Shown here: one piece after another, positions 36,253 to 45,322 of the stretch
Numbering within the stretch: position 1 is the stretch's first letter
Layout of the letters: each line of letters begins with the position of its first letter
DNA from: CAYRNY01 sp964425755
GTDB lineage: Bacteria; Chloroflexota; Anaerolineae; Aggregatilineales; Aggregatilineaceae
Assembly (NCBI GenBank): GCA_964425755.1
Contig: CAYRNY010000001.1
Location: forward strand, 124,001-188,000
Direction of reading: 5' to 3'
DNA length: 64,000 nt
The notes under the pieces: model-generated
The model's database searches: none
Told to the model about the DNA's origin: nothing
The model's input: the letters and a program-made list of their open reading frames with translations, nothing else
Position numbers and translations under genes: made by a program

Positions 36253-36280
36253 ATTCTAGCATATAGTACCTGGGTACCAA
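36253..36280 (-). promoter_or_regulatory. Candidate nrdR-nrdJ promoter
   Basis: Minus strand: TTGGTA (36280-36275), a 16-nt spacer ending in TGC, then TAGAAT (36258-36253). The NrdR-box pair begins about 33 nt downstream, so repression would act at or just after initiation. The whole 35976-36603 gap has no gene. Confidence 0.5.
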
Positions 36281-36386
36281 AAATGCAAACTTTTAATCAT
36301 TATTTACACTTCCTGCATGAGCGAACAACTGACTGTGAAACGGCGCTGAGGCCGTCATGTCGCGCCGCACCCACGGCCCAACGCAA

Positions 36387-36442
36387 ACGTTACCTTCTTC
36401 TCCAGGCAGGCAGGCCAAGCCACCCGGACAGGAAGGTAACGT
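36387..36442. repeat. 11-bp perfect inverted repeat downstream of ftsZ
   Basis: ACGTTACCTTC at 36387-36397 and its exact complement at 36432-36442 enclose 34 nt of GC-rich sequence. It lies between the ftsZ stop and the nrdR promoter. It could be a long-loop hairpin or the ends of a small element; there is no strong T-run to call it a terminator. Confidence 0.5.
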
Positions 36443-36603
36443 CCAGAGGGTACATTTATGTGCGGTCACGCCATGCACGATCAACCCGTGCCGGTGCAGG
36501 CCCCCGAATCGCACGCTATGCGATTCACCGCCCGGCGAGCCGGCAGGACTCGATTGCCATGCCGCGATCTGGCAGCGTGTTCGCTGCCCGCGTCGCCGTG
36601 CCG

Positions 36604-37791
36604 CTAACGGCGGCGCAGGAACGCGGGGATGTCCAGGTCGTCGGTATCATACACGCGCGAGGTGAATTCTTCCTCGACGCGGCGCGCAGGCGGCTGTTGT
36701 TGCTGCGGCGGCTGGTTGGCATCCGGCTCGGCTTCGACTTCCGCCGGTTCCTCGACCCGGCGCGGGGCCGGGCGCGGGGCAGCGGTCTGCCGGGGCCGTG
36801 CTTCGGGCTTGGTTACCGGGCGGCGCTGCGTGACGCGCGTCTGCTCAAAGCCGGTCGCGATCACGGTGATGCGCAGGTCTTCGCCCATGTTCTCATCGAT
36901 CACCGCGCCGAAGATCAGGTTCACATCCGGGTGCGCGGTTTCCTTGATGATCGCCGCCGCTTCATTGACCTCGAACAGGGCCATGTCCGTGCCGCCCGTC
37001 ACGTTGAACAGGATGCCACGCGCGCCGTCGATGGTCACATCGAGCAGGCTGCTGCTGATCGCAGCTTCGGCGGCCTTGCGCGCGCGGTCCTCGCCGGTCG
37101 CGCGACCCACTGCCATCAGCGCCGCGCCACCTTCGGACATGATCGTCTTCACGTCCGCGAAGTCGAGGTTGATCAGGCCGGGCACGGTGATCAGCTCCGA
37201 GATGCCCTGAATGCCCTGGCGCAGCACGTCGTCGGCCATCCCGAACGCGTGTTGCAGGCTGGCTTTTTTATCCACGATCTGCAACAGGCGATCGTTGGGG
37301 ATCACGATCAGCGTATCGACCTGGCTCTTGAGCGCCTCAATCCCGGCCTCGGCAGCCTGGATGCGGCGCGAGCCTTCGAACGTGAAGGGCCGTGTCACCA
37401 CGCCGATCGTCAGCGAGCCAAGCTCTTTGGCGACCTGCGCGATCACCGGCGCGCCACCCGTGCCGGTCCCGCCGCCCATGCCACATGTAATAAAGACCAT
37501 ATCCGCGCCGCGCAGCACTTCATAAAGCTCGTCGGCGCTCTCTTCGGCGGCCTTGCGCCCGATCTCCGGGTTGCCGCCTGCCCCCAGGCCACGCGTGAGC
37601 TTGTCGCCAATGCGCACGCGGGTTTTGGCTTTGCTCAGCAGGAGGGATTGCCCGTCGGTATTGATCGCGATGAACTCAACACCCCCCAGACCTTCTTCGA
37701 TCATGCGGTTGACGGCATTGCCGCCCCCACCACCGATCCCTACAACCTTAATGCTTGCGAAGTTGTCCGCCATTGGCATAGCATCCGACAT
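36604..37791 (-). CDS. ftsZ: Cell division GTPase FtsZ
   Basis: Tubulin-like GTPase forming the Z ring at midcell. 395 residues: VGIGGGGGNAVNRM near the N-terminus, the tubulin signature GMGGGTGTGGAP (about residues 104-115), the T7-loop NLDFADV, and a variable Pro/Arg/Glu-rich linker (about 318-380) ending in the conserved C-terminal peptide DIPAFLRRR that binds FtsA. AGGAGGG precedes the ATG at 37791. It is the last division gene of the cluster, 375 nt after ftsA, and probably has its own promoter. Confidence 0.97.
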   Translation of the reverse strand: MSDAMPMADNFASIKVVGIGGGGGNAVNRMIEEGLGGVEFIAINTDGQSLLLSKAKTRVRIGDKLTRGLGAGGNPEIGRKAAEESADELYEVLRGADMVFITCGMGGGTGTGGAPVIAQVAKELGSLTIGVVTRPFTFEGSRRIQAAEAGIEALKSQVDTLIVIPNDRLLQIVDKKASLQHAFGMADDVLRQGIQGISELITVPGLINLDFADVKTIMSEGGAALMAVGRATGEDRARKAAEAAISSSLLDVTIDGARGILFNVTGGTDMALFEVNEAAAIIKETAHPDVNLIFGAVIDENMGEDLRITVIATGFEQTRVTQRRPVTKPEARPRQTAAPRPAPRRVEEPAEVEAEPDANQPPQQQQPPARRVEEEFTSRVYDTDDLDIPAFLRRR

Positions 37792-38032
37792 GAACGTACC
37801 CTCCTAAATAAATGCTGCGGTGTATCCGGTCGCGGGCCCTGATCGGGTTGGCCTGCACCTGCCAGTGCCGGTAGCCTGTGCGCAATAAATGTTCCCCATT
37901 TCAGGCACGACTACCAACACAGCCCTGCGCCGGAGCCTAAATGATAGCGTTTTAGCATACGGTCGCCGGTATAGCGTGCTGTGGCGCATCAAATCGCTAG
38001 ACGAACGACCCCGATAGCGCGTAATACCGTTT

Positions 38033-38059
38033 ATTGTACGGCATTTTTGATTTTGGCAA
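38033..38059 (-). promoter_or_regulatory. Candidate ftsZ promoter
   Basis: Minus strand TTGCCA (38059-38054), 15-nt spacer, TACAAT (38038-38033) in the 375-nt ftsA-ftsZ gap, which otherwise shows no gene. The spacer is short, so confidence is low. Confidence 0.35.
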
Positions 38060-38166
38060 AATGTTATTGTGTGCGAATCACCTAACTCGCTGCACCCCCT
38101 AACCTCTACCCCGCACGGAAAACCACAATTGCACAGGGCGCTAACCTTCCCCAAACGCGCGCCCCT

Positions 38167-39423
38167 TCAATCCTCTTCCTCTTCGCGTGGTAGCAACCGT
38201 TCAATGACCGCCTTGAGGAAGTCCGTCACCTTGTCCCCCGCCTTGCCGCGCCGGTCGTTGCGGATCGCGTTGCGACGGTCATCTTCAAGATCCATGATCA
38301 GGCCCAGTTTGAGCAATCCCACGCTAGTACTGTAAGCCGGGTTTTTCAGCGTGTCAGCCATGCCGGTGATGTTCTCCGGCTGCGCGACCCGCACCGGCAG
38401 CTTGAGCACGTTCTGCGCCACCGTGCGGATACCCGGCAGCATGCTGCTGCCGCCGGTCAGCACGATCCCGGCCTTGAGCAGCCCGTCGTAACCGCTGCGC
38501 TTGGCCTCTTTCAAGATCAGCTCAAAAATCTCGGCCACGCGTGCATTGATGATGTGCGCGAGGTCGGTTCGCTGGACCTTGCTCGGCAGGTCTTCCCCGA
38601 AAGGCTGGATCGGGAACGCTTCGAGCGCGCTCACCGCGTTCGGATCGGCGTGCCCGTACTTGAGCTTGACCGCTTCGGCCAGGTCCGAGGGCAAATGCAA
38701 CCCGGCGGCGGTGTCGCTGGTAATGTGCTGCCCGCCCACCGCGATCACTGCCGTGTGCCACACCGCGCCGTCGATGAACATCGCCAGGTCGGTCGTGCCG
38801 CCGCCGATATCGACCACCATCACCCCGGACTCGCGCTCCTCGGGGGTCAGCACGATATCGCCGGACGCCAGCGGGTTGAGGATGAAGCGGTCCACGTAAA
38901 CGCCCGCATCCTCGACGCACTTGGCGAGATTCTGAATGTTCTGCGTCGCGGCGGTGACGATATGCGCCTCAACCTCCAGGCGAAAGCCGAGCATCCCCAG
39001 CGGGCTACGCAGGCCGGTTTGACCGTCCAGGCTATAATTGCGCGGGATCACGTGCAGAATCTGCCGCCCGTGCGGCAGCGTGATCGCCCGCGCCGCATCC
39101 ATCGCGCGCTCCAGGTCGCCCAACTGCACCCCGCGCGAATTGTTGATGCCGACCGCGCCCTTGCTGTTGAGCGATTCGATGTGCCCGCCGGCGACCGATA
39201 CGAACGCGCGCCCGATCTCGTAACCGCTGCTCTTCTCGGCCTTGTGCACTGACGACATGATCGCCGCGCTAAGCGCGTTCACGTCGGTGACCACGCCCTT
39301 ACGCATGCCTTGCGACGGCTCAATGCCGATCCCCAGCACATGCACATCGGTTTCGCGCACTTCGCCGACGATGGTGCAGACTTTCGTCGTACCAATGTCG
39401 ATTCCTACGACCAATTCGCCCAT
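38167..39423 (-). CDS. ftsA: Cell division protein FtsA
   Basis: Actin-like ATPase that tethers FtsZ to the membrane. 418 residues: phosphate-1 loop VVGIDIGTTKVCTIVGEV at the start, the SHS2/1C domain, phosphate-2 VVDIGGGTTDLAMF (about residues 211-224), adenosine motif GIVLTGGSSMLPGI, and a C-terminal amphipathic helix with FLKAVIERLLPREEEED. It starts at ATG 39423, 110 nt after ftsQ. Confidence 0.97.
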   Translation of the reverse strand: MGELVVGIDIGTTKVCTIVGEVRETDVHVLGIGIEPSQGMRKGVVTDVNALSAAIMSSVHKAEKSSGYEIGRAFVSVAGGHIESLNSKGAVGINNSRGVQLGDLERAMDAARAITLPHGRQILHVIPRNYSLDGQTGLRSPLGMLGFRLEVEAHIVTAATQNIQNLAKCVEDAGVYVDRFILNPLASGDIVLTPEERESGVMVVDIGGGTTDLAMFIDGAVWHTAVIAVGGQHITSDTAAGLHLPSDLAEAVKLKYGHADPNAVSALEAFPIQPFGEDLPSKVQRTDLAHIINARVAEIFELILKEAKRSGYDGLLKAGIVLTGGSSMLPGIRTVAQNVLKLPVRVAQPENITGMADTLKNPAYSTSVGLLKLGLIMDLEDDRRNAIRNDRRGKAGDKVTDFLKAVIERLLPREEEED

Positions 39424-39533
39424 AATCTTCTGTCTATCCGCTGCTCAGCGGGGCGCAGCGCCCCGTGCCATAATCAAACGCGCCTGCTTGTGCCGCGATC
39501 GCGGCGGCGGATTTCGCCGTCCGGCGCCCCCGC

Positions 39534-40580
39534 TCACCCATTGCGCCACAGGACCGTAAACGTCGGGCGGTCCGGATCGCTCATGTCGATCTCACCGGGC
39601 TGTGTGGTGGGGTAGATCGCATCAACCAGCGCATTATACACCAGCAGCTTGGCGTCGATATCCTCCCCAGCGCCGAACCAGACCGTCCAGCCGCGCGTAT
39701 CGCGGTAGCCCAGCCCCTTCAACGGATTGTAAAGCAACACGGAAATCTCCGTGTACCGCTGCTTAAGCTGCAACGCCCCGTTCACCACGCTGCGCGGGAT
39801 GCGCTGTCCGACCTCGATCGGCTCTTCGGCGTCCGGCACAACGATCCGCAACAGGTCGGGGCGGTCCTCGCGCAGTTTCATCACGATCCCGTTCACATCC
39901 ACCCACACGCGGATCTGCTGCTCCCAGATCAGGGCGGGTTCGCGCTCCACTACCACGATCTGGACCATATCCGGCGGCCAGCCGATCAACACTTGCGCGT
40001 CGGCGATGTTGGGCACGGTTTTAAGCCGCTGCTCCACGTCAGCCGGATCGATCCAGAAGATATGGCGCCGCGCGATCTCACTGTGGCGAAAAATCTCCTC
40101 GCGCGTCATGTAACGCTCGCCACCAATCGCGACCGCGCTGACATAAAACGCGTCCGCGGTCAGAAACAGGTACAACACCACCGCCAGGCCGATCACGATC
40201 ACGGCGGAAACCATGCGCCAGCTCAACAACGCCAGCAGGTTTACACGCCGCCGCGTCCGGGGTGTGGCGCGGGTCACCTGGCCCCGCTTGCGCGCCCTGC
40301 GGACCGCGCGGCGCTCTGCAAGGCTCATCGACTCGCGCGCGTGGGCCGACGGGCGCATCTGCGAGCGCGGCTGCATGCGCTGCACCTGCCGGGATCGCCC
40401 GCGCCGTGAGCGGCGCTTCCGCAGTGCTGTGCCGCGCGGTGTGACGCGGGACGCCGGTCGCGAACGCCGGTCCTGCCGCGTGTCGGACGCCGGCGTCACG
40501 GCATCCAACGGGCGCACATGGCCCCGTCCGTCGTAGTCTTCGCGCGGGTGGCGCTGTCGGGTATGCGTCGATGAATCCAT
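39534..40580 (-). CDS. ftsQ: FtsQ/DivIB-type division protein
   Basis: A bitopic divisome protein: an unusually long, Arg-rich cytoplasmic N-terminus (about 110 residues), one membrane helix (about 120-142, VSAVIVIGLAVVLYLFL), then a POTRA domain (FYVSAVAIGGERYMTREEIF) and a beta domain. The 348-residue length and position next to ftsA support FtsQ rather than another POTRA protein. The strongly basic N-terminus may contact DNA or membrane lipid (inference). The ATG at 40580 has only a weak ribosome site. Confidence 0.85.
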   Translation of the reverse strand: MDSSTHTRQRHPREDYDGRGHVRPLDAVTPASDTRQDRRSRPASRVTPRGTALRKRRSRRGRSRQVQRMQPRSQMRPSAHARESMSLAERRAVRRARKRGQVTRATPRTRRRVNLLALLSWRMVSAVIVIGLAVVLYLFLTADAFYVSAVAIGGERYMTREEIFRHSEIARRHIFWIDPADVEQRLKTVPNIADAQVLIGWPPDMVQIVVVEREPALIWEQQIRVWVDVNGIVMKLREDRPDLLRIVVPDAEEPIEVGQRIPRSVVNGALQLKQRYTEISVLLYNPLKGLGYRDTRGWTVWFGAGEDIDAKLLVYNALVDAIYPTTQPGEIDMSDPDRPTFTVLWRNG

Positions 40581-40852
40581 AATTATCAGCGGTGATCTCG
40601 GCTGTGTGACCTGTTACGCTTGCAATATCAATAGGAGGCATACGGTCTGTGCGCACTGTCCCCCAAAAAACGGTATTCGGACCGGTTTGTTGTTGAGCGG
40701 GCTTCGACTTCTGTTGCCCCCGGTGAGCGCATCTCTGTTCGCACGCCGTTTTCCCACAATAATCCCACTATATTCCAACAGCCGCTAAAAGTCCAATGGT
40801 GCCTGGCAATCCCCAGGCCGGCGCGTCGCCTCACGTCCCGTGCCATAGGAAA

Positions 40853-40861
40853 ATTCTAGCA
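40853..40861 (-). promoter_or_regulatory. Extended -10 element upstream of ftsQ
   Basis: TGCTAGAAT on the minus strand in an AT-rich patch of the 326-nt gap 40581-40906. No convincing -35. The gap also has a short GCCTGG/CCAGGC hairpin near 40802 and no gene. Confidence 0.4.
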
Positions 40862-40906
40862 AATCTTTACAAGTTTTAATTCTGCGAAGGAGCTTCCACG
40901 CGCCGC

Positions 40907-42733
40907 CTACTCGCCCGGCGTGCCCGCCGTGCGCCGCCACACGCGGACCGCGCCGTCCGTGCTGGCCGCCGCCAGCCGCGCGTCATCCGCCGCCCACGCG
41001 ACGACCGCCACCGGGTTGACGTGGTCCTCAAGCGTTGTGAGGCAGGTATCGGTCATGGCATCCCACACGCGCACATCGCCATCCGCCGCACCCGATGCCA
41101 GTTGCGGCCCGGCGGGATGGAACTGCACGCTCGTCACCGCGCCGCGATGCCCGCGCAGCGTGCCGATCAATTCGCGCTCGCCCATGCCCCACAGCCGGAT
41201 CGCGCGGTCCGTGCAGCCTGCCGCCAACACCGAACCATCCGGGCTGAACGCGACCGCGCGGATCGCCCCCGCGTCCGGGTTTTCGCGCAGGACGCGCCCC
41301 CAACCGTTCGTGTCCCACGCGCGCACGACGCCATCCTCACCCCCGGCAGCCACGAACGCGCCATCCGCGCTGAACGCCACGTCCAGCACGCTGCCGGAGA
41401 AATCGGTCAGGGCGCGCACCTGCTGCCCCGTTGCGACGTCCCACACGCGCAGGATGTTATCCGCGCCGCCGGATGCCAGCAGCGCGCCGTCGGCGCTGAA
41501 CGCGAGCGCCTGCACCGCTTCAGTGTGCCCCTGCAACTCGTGCACCACGTCACCGGATTGGCGCGTCTCCAGCAGGATCAGGCCGTCCGCGCCGCCGGTC
41601 GCCATGAGCGCCCCGTCCGGGCTGATCGCCGCGCAGCGCGCGCCGGACTCGTCGTCGATGATCGTCTCGCGCACCGCCCCCGCCGCGACATCCCACACGC
41701 GCAGCACCTCGTCCTGGCTGGTCGTGGCGATATCAGCCCCGTCCGGCGACCAGGCGAGACTGGTGATCGCGTCAGCGTGGGTGTTGATCGTGTGCCGCAG
41801 GTCGCCCGTGCCGGGCGTGCCGCGCGCGTCCCACACGCGGATCGCGCCGTCCCAACTGGCAACGGCCAACTGTGAACCGTCCGGCGCGAACGCCGCCGCG
41901 ATCACGCCGTTGGTGTGCCCGCTAAGCGCGCCGAGATAGTCGCCCGTCTGCGCCGCCCACAGCACGACCTCGCCATCACCACCGCATGACGCGAGCACCG
42001 GTCCGTGCGCGCCGGCGCGCGGGTGGTAGACCACGCGCTCGACATTGCCCGCGTGCCCCTCCATGATGAACAGGTCTTCGCCTGTATGCGCATCCCAGAT
42101 CCACGTCGACCCGTCAACGCGCCCGGCGGCGATCTGCGTCCCGTCCGGGCTGAAGGCCATGTGCATGATGAACGGGCCGGGTTCCTTGAGCATGCGCACC
42201 GGCTGCCCGGTCTGCGCGAACCACACGCGGGCGCGCCCATCCTCACCCCCGGCGACGACCTGCGCCCCGTCCGGGCTGAAGGCCAGCCCGTAGATCGGCG
42301 GACCGAAACGCGACGCTACCGGATCGGTGGGCGGGATGCGCAGCGCCAGCCACACGCGCCCGGACGCCACATGCCACGCCTGGATCACGCCCAACTGCCC
42401 GCCCGCCGCCACGACCGCGCCATCCGGCGACCACGCCAGCGCGTTGATCGTGCCCAGCGTCCCCTCGAAGACCTGCAGCAGTTCCCCCGCCGCCGACCAC
42501 ACGCGCACGTTGCCGGCCTCGGTCGCCGCCGCGATGTGCTGCCCGTCCGGGCTGGGCGCGACCTGCGTCAGCGGGTTGAACGTCGCGAATAACAATTCCG
42601 GCGGCGCGGACCAGTCGTCCGCCGCGTACCGCCACACCCCGCGTGACCCGGCCACCAACACGCTCGCGCCATCCGGCGACCACGCCAGATCGCTGATCCG
42701 GCCACACCCAAACGTCTGCTCAAGCTGGAACAT
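40907..42733 (-). CDS. WD40-repeat protein with 14 repeats
   Basis: A 608-residue protein made almost only of WD40 repeats; I count 14 units, each with 'FSPDG-x-x-(h)-A-x-G-x-x-DG-x-(h)-x-(h)-W', enough for two seven-bladed propellers. No signal peptide, transmembrane segment or fused kinase, so it is a cytoplasmic scaffold. The start ATG overlaps the murB stop as TGATG, which suggests translational coupling and a role tied to cell-wall or division assembly. A WD40 protein at this position in a dcw cluster is unusual. The last repeat ends close to the C-terminus. Confidence 0.85.
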   Translation of the reverse strand: MFQLEQTFGCGRISDLAWSPDGASVLVAGSRGVWRYAADDWSAPPELLFATFNPLTQVAPSPDGQHIAAATEAGNVRVWSAAGELLQVFEGTLGTINALAWSPDGAVVAAGGQLGVIQAWHVASGRVWLALRIPPTDPVASRFGPPIYGLAFSPDGAQVVAGGEDGRARVWFAQTGQPVRMLKEPGPFIMHMAFSPDGTQIAAGRVDGSTWIWDAHTGEDLFIMEGHAGNVERVVYHPRAGAHGPVLASCGGDGEVVLWAAQTGDYLGALSGHTNGVIAAAFAPDGSQLAVASWDGAIRVWDARGTPGTGDLRHTINTHADAITSLAWSPDGADIATTSQDEVLRVWDVAAGAVRETIIDDESGARCAAISPDGALMATGGADGLILLETRQSGDVVHELQGHTEAVQALAFSADGALLASGGADNILRVWDVATGQQVRALTDFSGSVLDVAFSADGAFVAAGGEDGVVRAWDTNGWGRVLRENPDAGAIRAVAFSPDGSVLAAGCTDRAIRLWGMGERELIGTLRGHRGAVTSVQFHPAGPQLASGAADGDVRVWDAMTDTCLTTLEDHVNPVAVVAWAADDARLAAASTDGAVRVWRRTAGTPGE

Positions 42734-43737
42734 CAACCGGTCTCCGTTTCCGTGCGTGTGCTGGATTCCGACGCGCGTTTCGATTTCGCGGCGGTCGGGG
42801 CTTTAGCCCGCCGCGCGGGGGCATCCCAATCCCCGACCAGTTCGATCTCAAGTTCGAGTTCAACGCCGAATTTCTCGCGCACGGCGTCGCGCGCCATTTC
42901 GATCGCAGCGCGGTAGTCCTGCGCCGTGCCCTCGCCCGTGTTGACGATGAAGTTCGCGTGCACGGGCGAGATCTGCACACCGCCGACCGCCTGCCCCTTG
43001 AGTCCGGCAGCTTCGATCAGGCGGCCCGCGTAATCGCCAGGCGGGTTCTTGAAGATCGAGCCGAGCGATGCGCCGGGGGGTTGGGTGCGCTTGCGATGTG
43101 CGACGAACTTATCCGCCTTCGCGTTCAGTTCGTCGGGGTCGTGCCCCGGCTCAAGCTGCAGCGTCACCGCCAGCACGACGTACCGGCCCCGGTCGCCCTT
43201 GAGCACCGAGTAGCGGTAGCCATAGCGCATCTGCCCGACGCTCCACAGCTCGACGTGCGGGCGGTCCTGCACGTTGAAGACCTCAATGTAACGCACAGCA
43301 TCCGCCATATCGCCGCCGTGCGCGCCCGCGTTGTTGACCGCCGCGCCGCCGATCGTGCCCGGCACGTTGACCGCCCACTCCAGCCCGGTCAGGCCCTGGT
43401 TCATGCACTTGCGCGCCACCGTTGACAGGCTCGCGCCGCTTTCGGCGACCACGCGCCCCCCGCCCTCAAAGCGTACGGCGCTGGTGTGGTTGATGATCAC
43501 CACGCCGCGAAAGCCCGCATCCGCTGCCAGCACGTTCGCACCGCTGCCGAGGATGATCCAGGGCTTGTTGACCTTGCGCGCCAGCGTCACCGCGTCGGTG
43601 AGGTCGGTCGTGCTGTTGGCGACGACCAGCGCATCCGCCGGGCCGCCCAGCCGCGCCACCGTATACCGCGTCAGGTTTTCGTTGCGCTTCAGCGCCGTGC
43701 CGAAGCGTTCCTCCAAAGGTGCATAAGGATCGGACAT
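42733..43737 (-). CDS. murB: UDP-N-acetylenolpyruvoylglucosamine reductase
   Basis: FAD enzyme making UDP-N-acetylmuramate with NADPH. 334 residues: FAD-binding strand LGSGANVLAADAG, the GVVI segment, VPGTIGGAAVNNAGAHGGDM, YGYRYSVLKG, and the proton-donor region PPGASLGSIFKNPPGDYAGRLIEAAGLKG with its serine, ending in a glutamate motif HANFIVNTGEGTAQD. It is the MurB type II-like form with the Tyr-loop region altered. A Lys/Ala/Ser/Thr tail (about 30 residues) is extra. AGGAGA precedes ATG 43737. Confidence 0.96.
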   Translation of the reverse strand: MSDPYAPLEERFGTALKRNENLTRYTVARLGGPADALVVANSTTDLTDAVTLARKVNKPWIILGSGANVLAADAGFRGVVIINHTSAVRFEGGGRVVAESGASLSTVARKCMNQGLTGLEWAVNVPGTIGGAAVNNAGAHGGDMADAVRYIEVFNVQDRPHVELWSVGQMRYGYRYSVLKGDRGRYVVLAVTLQLEPGHDPDELNAKADKFVAHRKRTQPPGASLGSIFKNPPGDYAGRLIEAAGLKGQAVGGVQISPVHANFIVNTGEGTAQDYRAAIEMARDAVREKFGVELELEIELVGDWDAPARRAKAPTAAKSKRASESSTRTETETG

Positions 43738-43839
43738 GGTATGCTTCTCCTCTGTGCGGGCGGAAAGAGCGTTTCAGATGCCGCGCCACGCGCGACCATT
43801 TTACCGCGTGTGACCTATGCGATCACCGTGACCATGCGA

Positions 43840-45258
43840 CTAATGCCCGCGCGCGCGCAGTTCGTCCAGCAGCAGCGCGCCGATCGTCGCCGGGGCATCC
43901 CCCGCCGACAGCAGCGCGACCACGTCACCGGGCCGGACCTCCGCCGCCAGCGCCCGCGCTGTGGCGTTCAGCGCGCCAGTATAGCGTACATCCGGATGTC
44001 CGGCATCCCCGATCCGGCCTACGATGCCCTGGGCATCCAGGCCCGGCCCGACCTGCTCGCGCACGGAGTACACATCCGTGACCAGCACGTGATCCGCCGC
44101 GCCAAACGCCCGCGCGAAATCGTCCGCCAGCAGGCGCAGCCTGCCGTAGGTGTGCGGCTGCCAGACGGCCCACAGCTCGCGCACGCCGGGGCGCTCGCGC
44201 AGCGCCGCCAGCGTGACGCGAATCTCGGTCGGGTGGTGCGCGTAATCGCTGATCACGGTCACGCCGCCCGCCTGCCCCAACGTTTCCGCGCGCCGCCCCG
44301 TGCCCCGGAAGCTCGCCAGCGCCGCCGTGACCTGCTCCGGCGGCACGCCGATGCGGTCCGCGACCGCGAGCACAGCCAGCGCGTTCTGGACGTTATGCCG
44401 CCCGCCCAGCGCCAGCCGGACGCGGCCCCACTCCTGCGTGCCATGCCGCACGGTGAACGCCGTCCCGCCGCCCGCGTCCGGCGCGATATCGCGCGCGGTC
44501 CAGCCGCCCCCCGGGTCGAGCGCCAGGACATGCTCGCCCACGCCGTACCACACGACGCGCCCGCCCGCCCGGGCACGCTCCCGCGCCAGGGCACGCGCGT
44601 GGTCGTCGTCCGCGCACACAACGCACGGCTCGCCCGGCGGCACCAGACGCATGAACGCCGCAAACGCCGCGAGCACGTCGTCCAGCGCCGGGTAGCAGTC
44701 GGGATGATCGTGCTCGATGTTGGTGATCACGGCGATCTGCGGGCGCAGGCCGAGAAACATCCGGTCGTATTCGTCCGCCTCGATCACGAAATGCGCGCCG
44801 CGCCCGTAACGCGCGTTGGTGCCGCTGTTCGCCAGCACCCCGCCGACGATATAGCTCGGGTCGCGCCCGGCTTCGGTCAGCACGTGCGCCAGCAGCGCCG
44901 AGGTGGTCGTCTTGCCGTGCGTCCCGGCGATCGCGATGCCGACCTGCTGCGCCATCAACTCGCCGAGCATGTCCTGCCGCCGCAGCACCGGGATTCCCGC
45001 CGCCTGTGCCGCGGCGATCTCCGGGTTGTCGCCGGTCGCCGCCGAGGTCGCCAGCACGATATCCGCGCCCGCGACCTGCTCCGTGCGGTGGCCCTGGTAG
45101 ATCCGCGCCCCCAGCGCCTGGAGTTCGCGCGTGAAGCTGTTGGCCTGCCGGTCCGACCCGCTGACCGTGTAGCCCATCTGCAACAAGACGCGGGCGATGG
45201 CCGACATTCCAAAGCCGCCCACGCCCACGACGTGAATGTGTTGTCCCGGCCTTAGCAT
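43840..45258 (-). CDS. murC: UDP-N-acetylmuramate-L-alanine ligase
   Basis: Adds L-alanine to UDP-MurNAc in the cytoplasm. 472 residues in three Mur-ligase domains: N-terminal HVVGVGGFGMSAIARVL, central ATP site AGTHGKTTTSALLAHVL (about 110-126), the EADEYDRMF segment, then DYAHHPTEIRVTLAAL in the C-terminal domain. Upstream of murB with 102 nt between them. It is the only Mur ligase in the window. Confidence 0.97.
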   Translation of the reverse strand: MLRPGQHIHVVGVGGFGMSAIARVLLQMGYTVSGSDRQANSFTRELQALGARIYQGHRTEQVAGADIVLATSAATGDNPEIAAAQAAGIPVLRRQDMLGELMAQQVGIAIAGTHGKTTTSALLAHVLTEAGRDPSYIVGGVLANSGTNARYGRGAHFVIEADEYDRMFLGLRPQIAVITNIEHDHPDCYPALDDVLAAFAAFMRLVPPGEPCVVCADDDHARALARERARAGGRVVWYGVGEHVLALDPGGGWTARDIAPDAGGGTAFTVRHGTQEWGRVRLALGGRHNVQNALAVLAVADRIGVPPEQVTAALASFRGTGRRAETLGQAGGVTVISDYAHHPTEIRVTLAALRERPGVRELWAVWQPHTYGRLRLLADDFARAFGAADHVLVTDVYSVREQVGPGLDAQGIVGRIGDAGHPDVRYTGALNATARALAAEVRPGDVVALLSAGDAPATIGALLLDELRARGH

Positions 45259-45322
45259 GGTGTGATCACTTTCGGGTAGGGTTGAATGCCTGAACGCTGG
45301 AGAAAACGCGCGACAACCGGGC

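Noticed and set aside
36387..36603. Possible cobalamin riboswitch before nrdR-nrdJ
   Set aside because: A B12-dependent RNR made this worth checking, and a GGCAGGC-rich stretch is present, but I find no B12 box or adenosylcobalamin core in the right order, and the segment is upstream of the candidate promoter.
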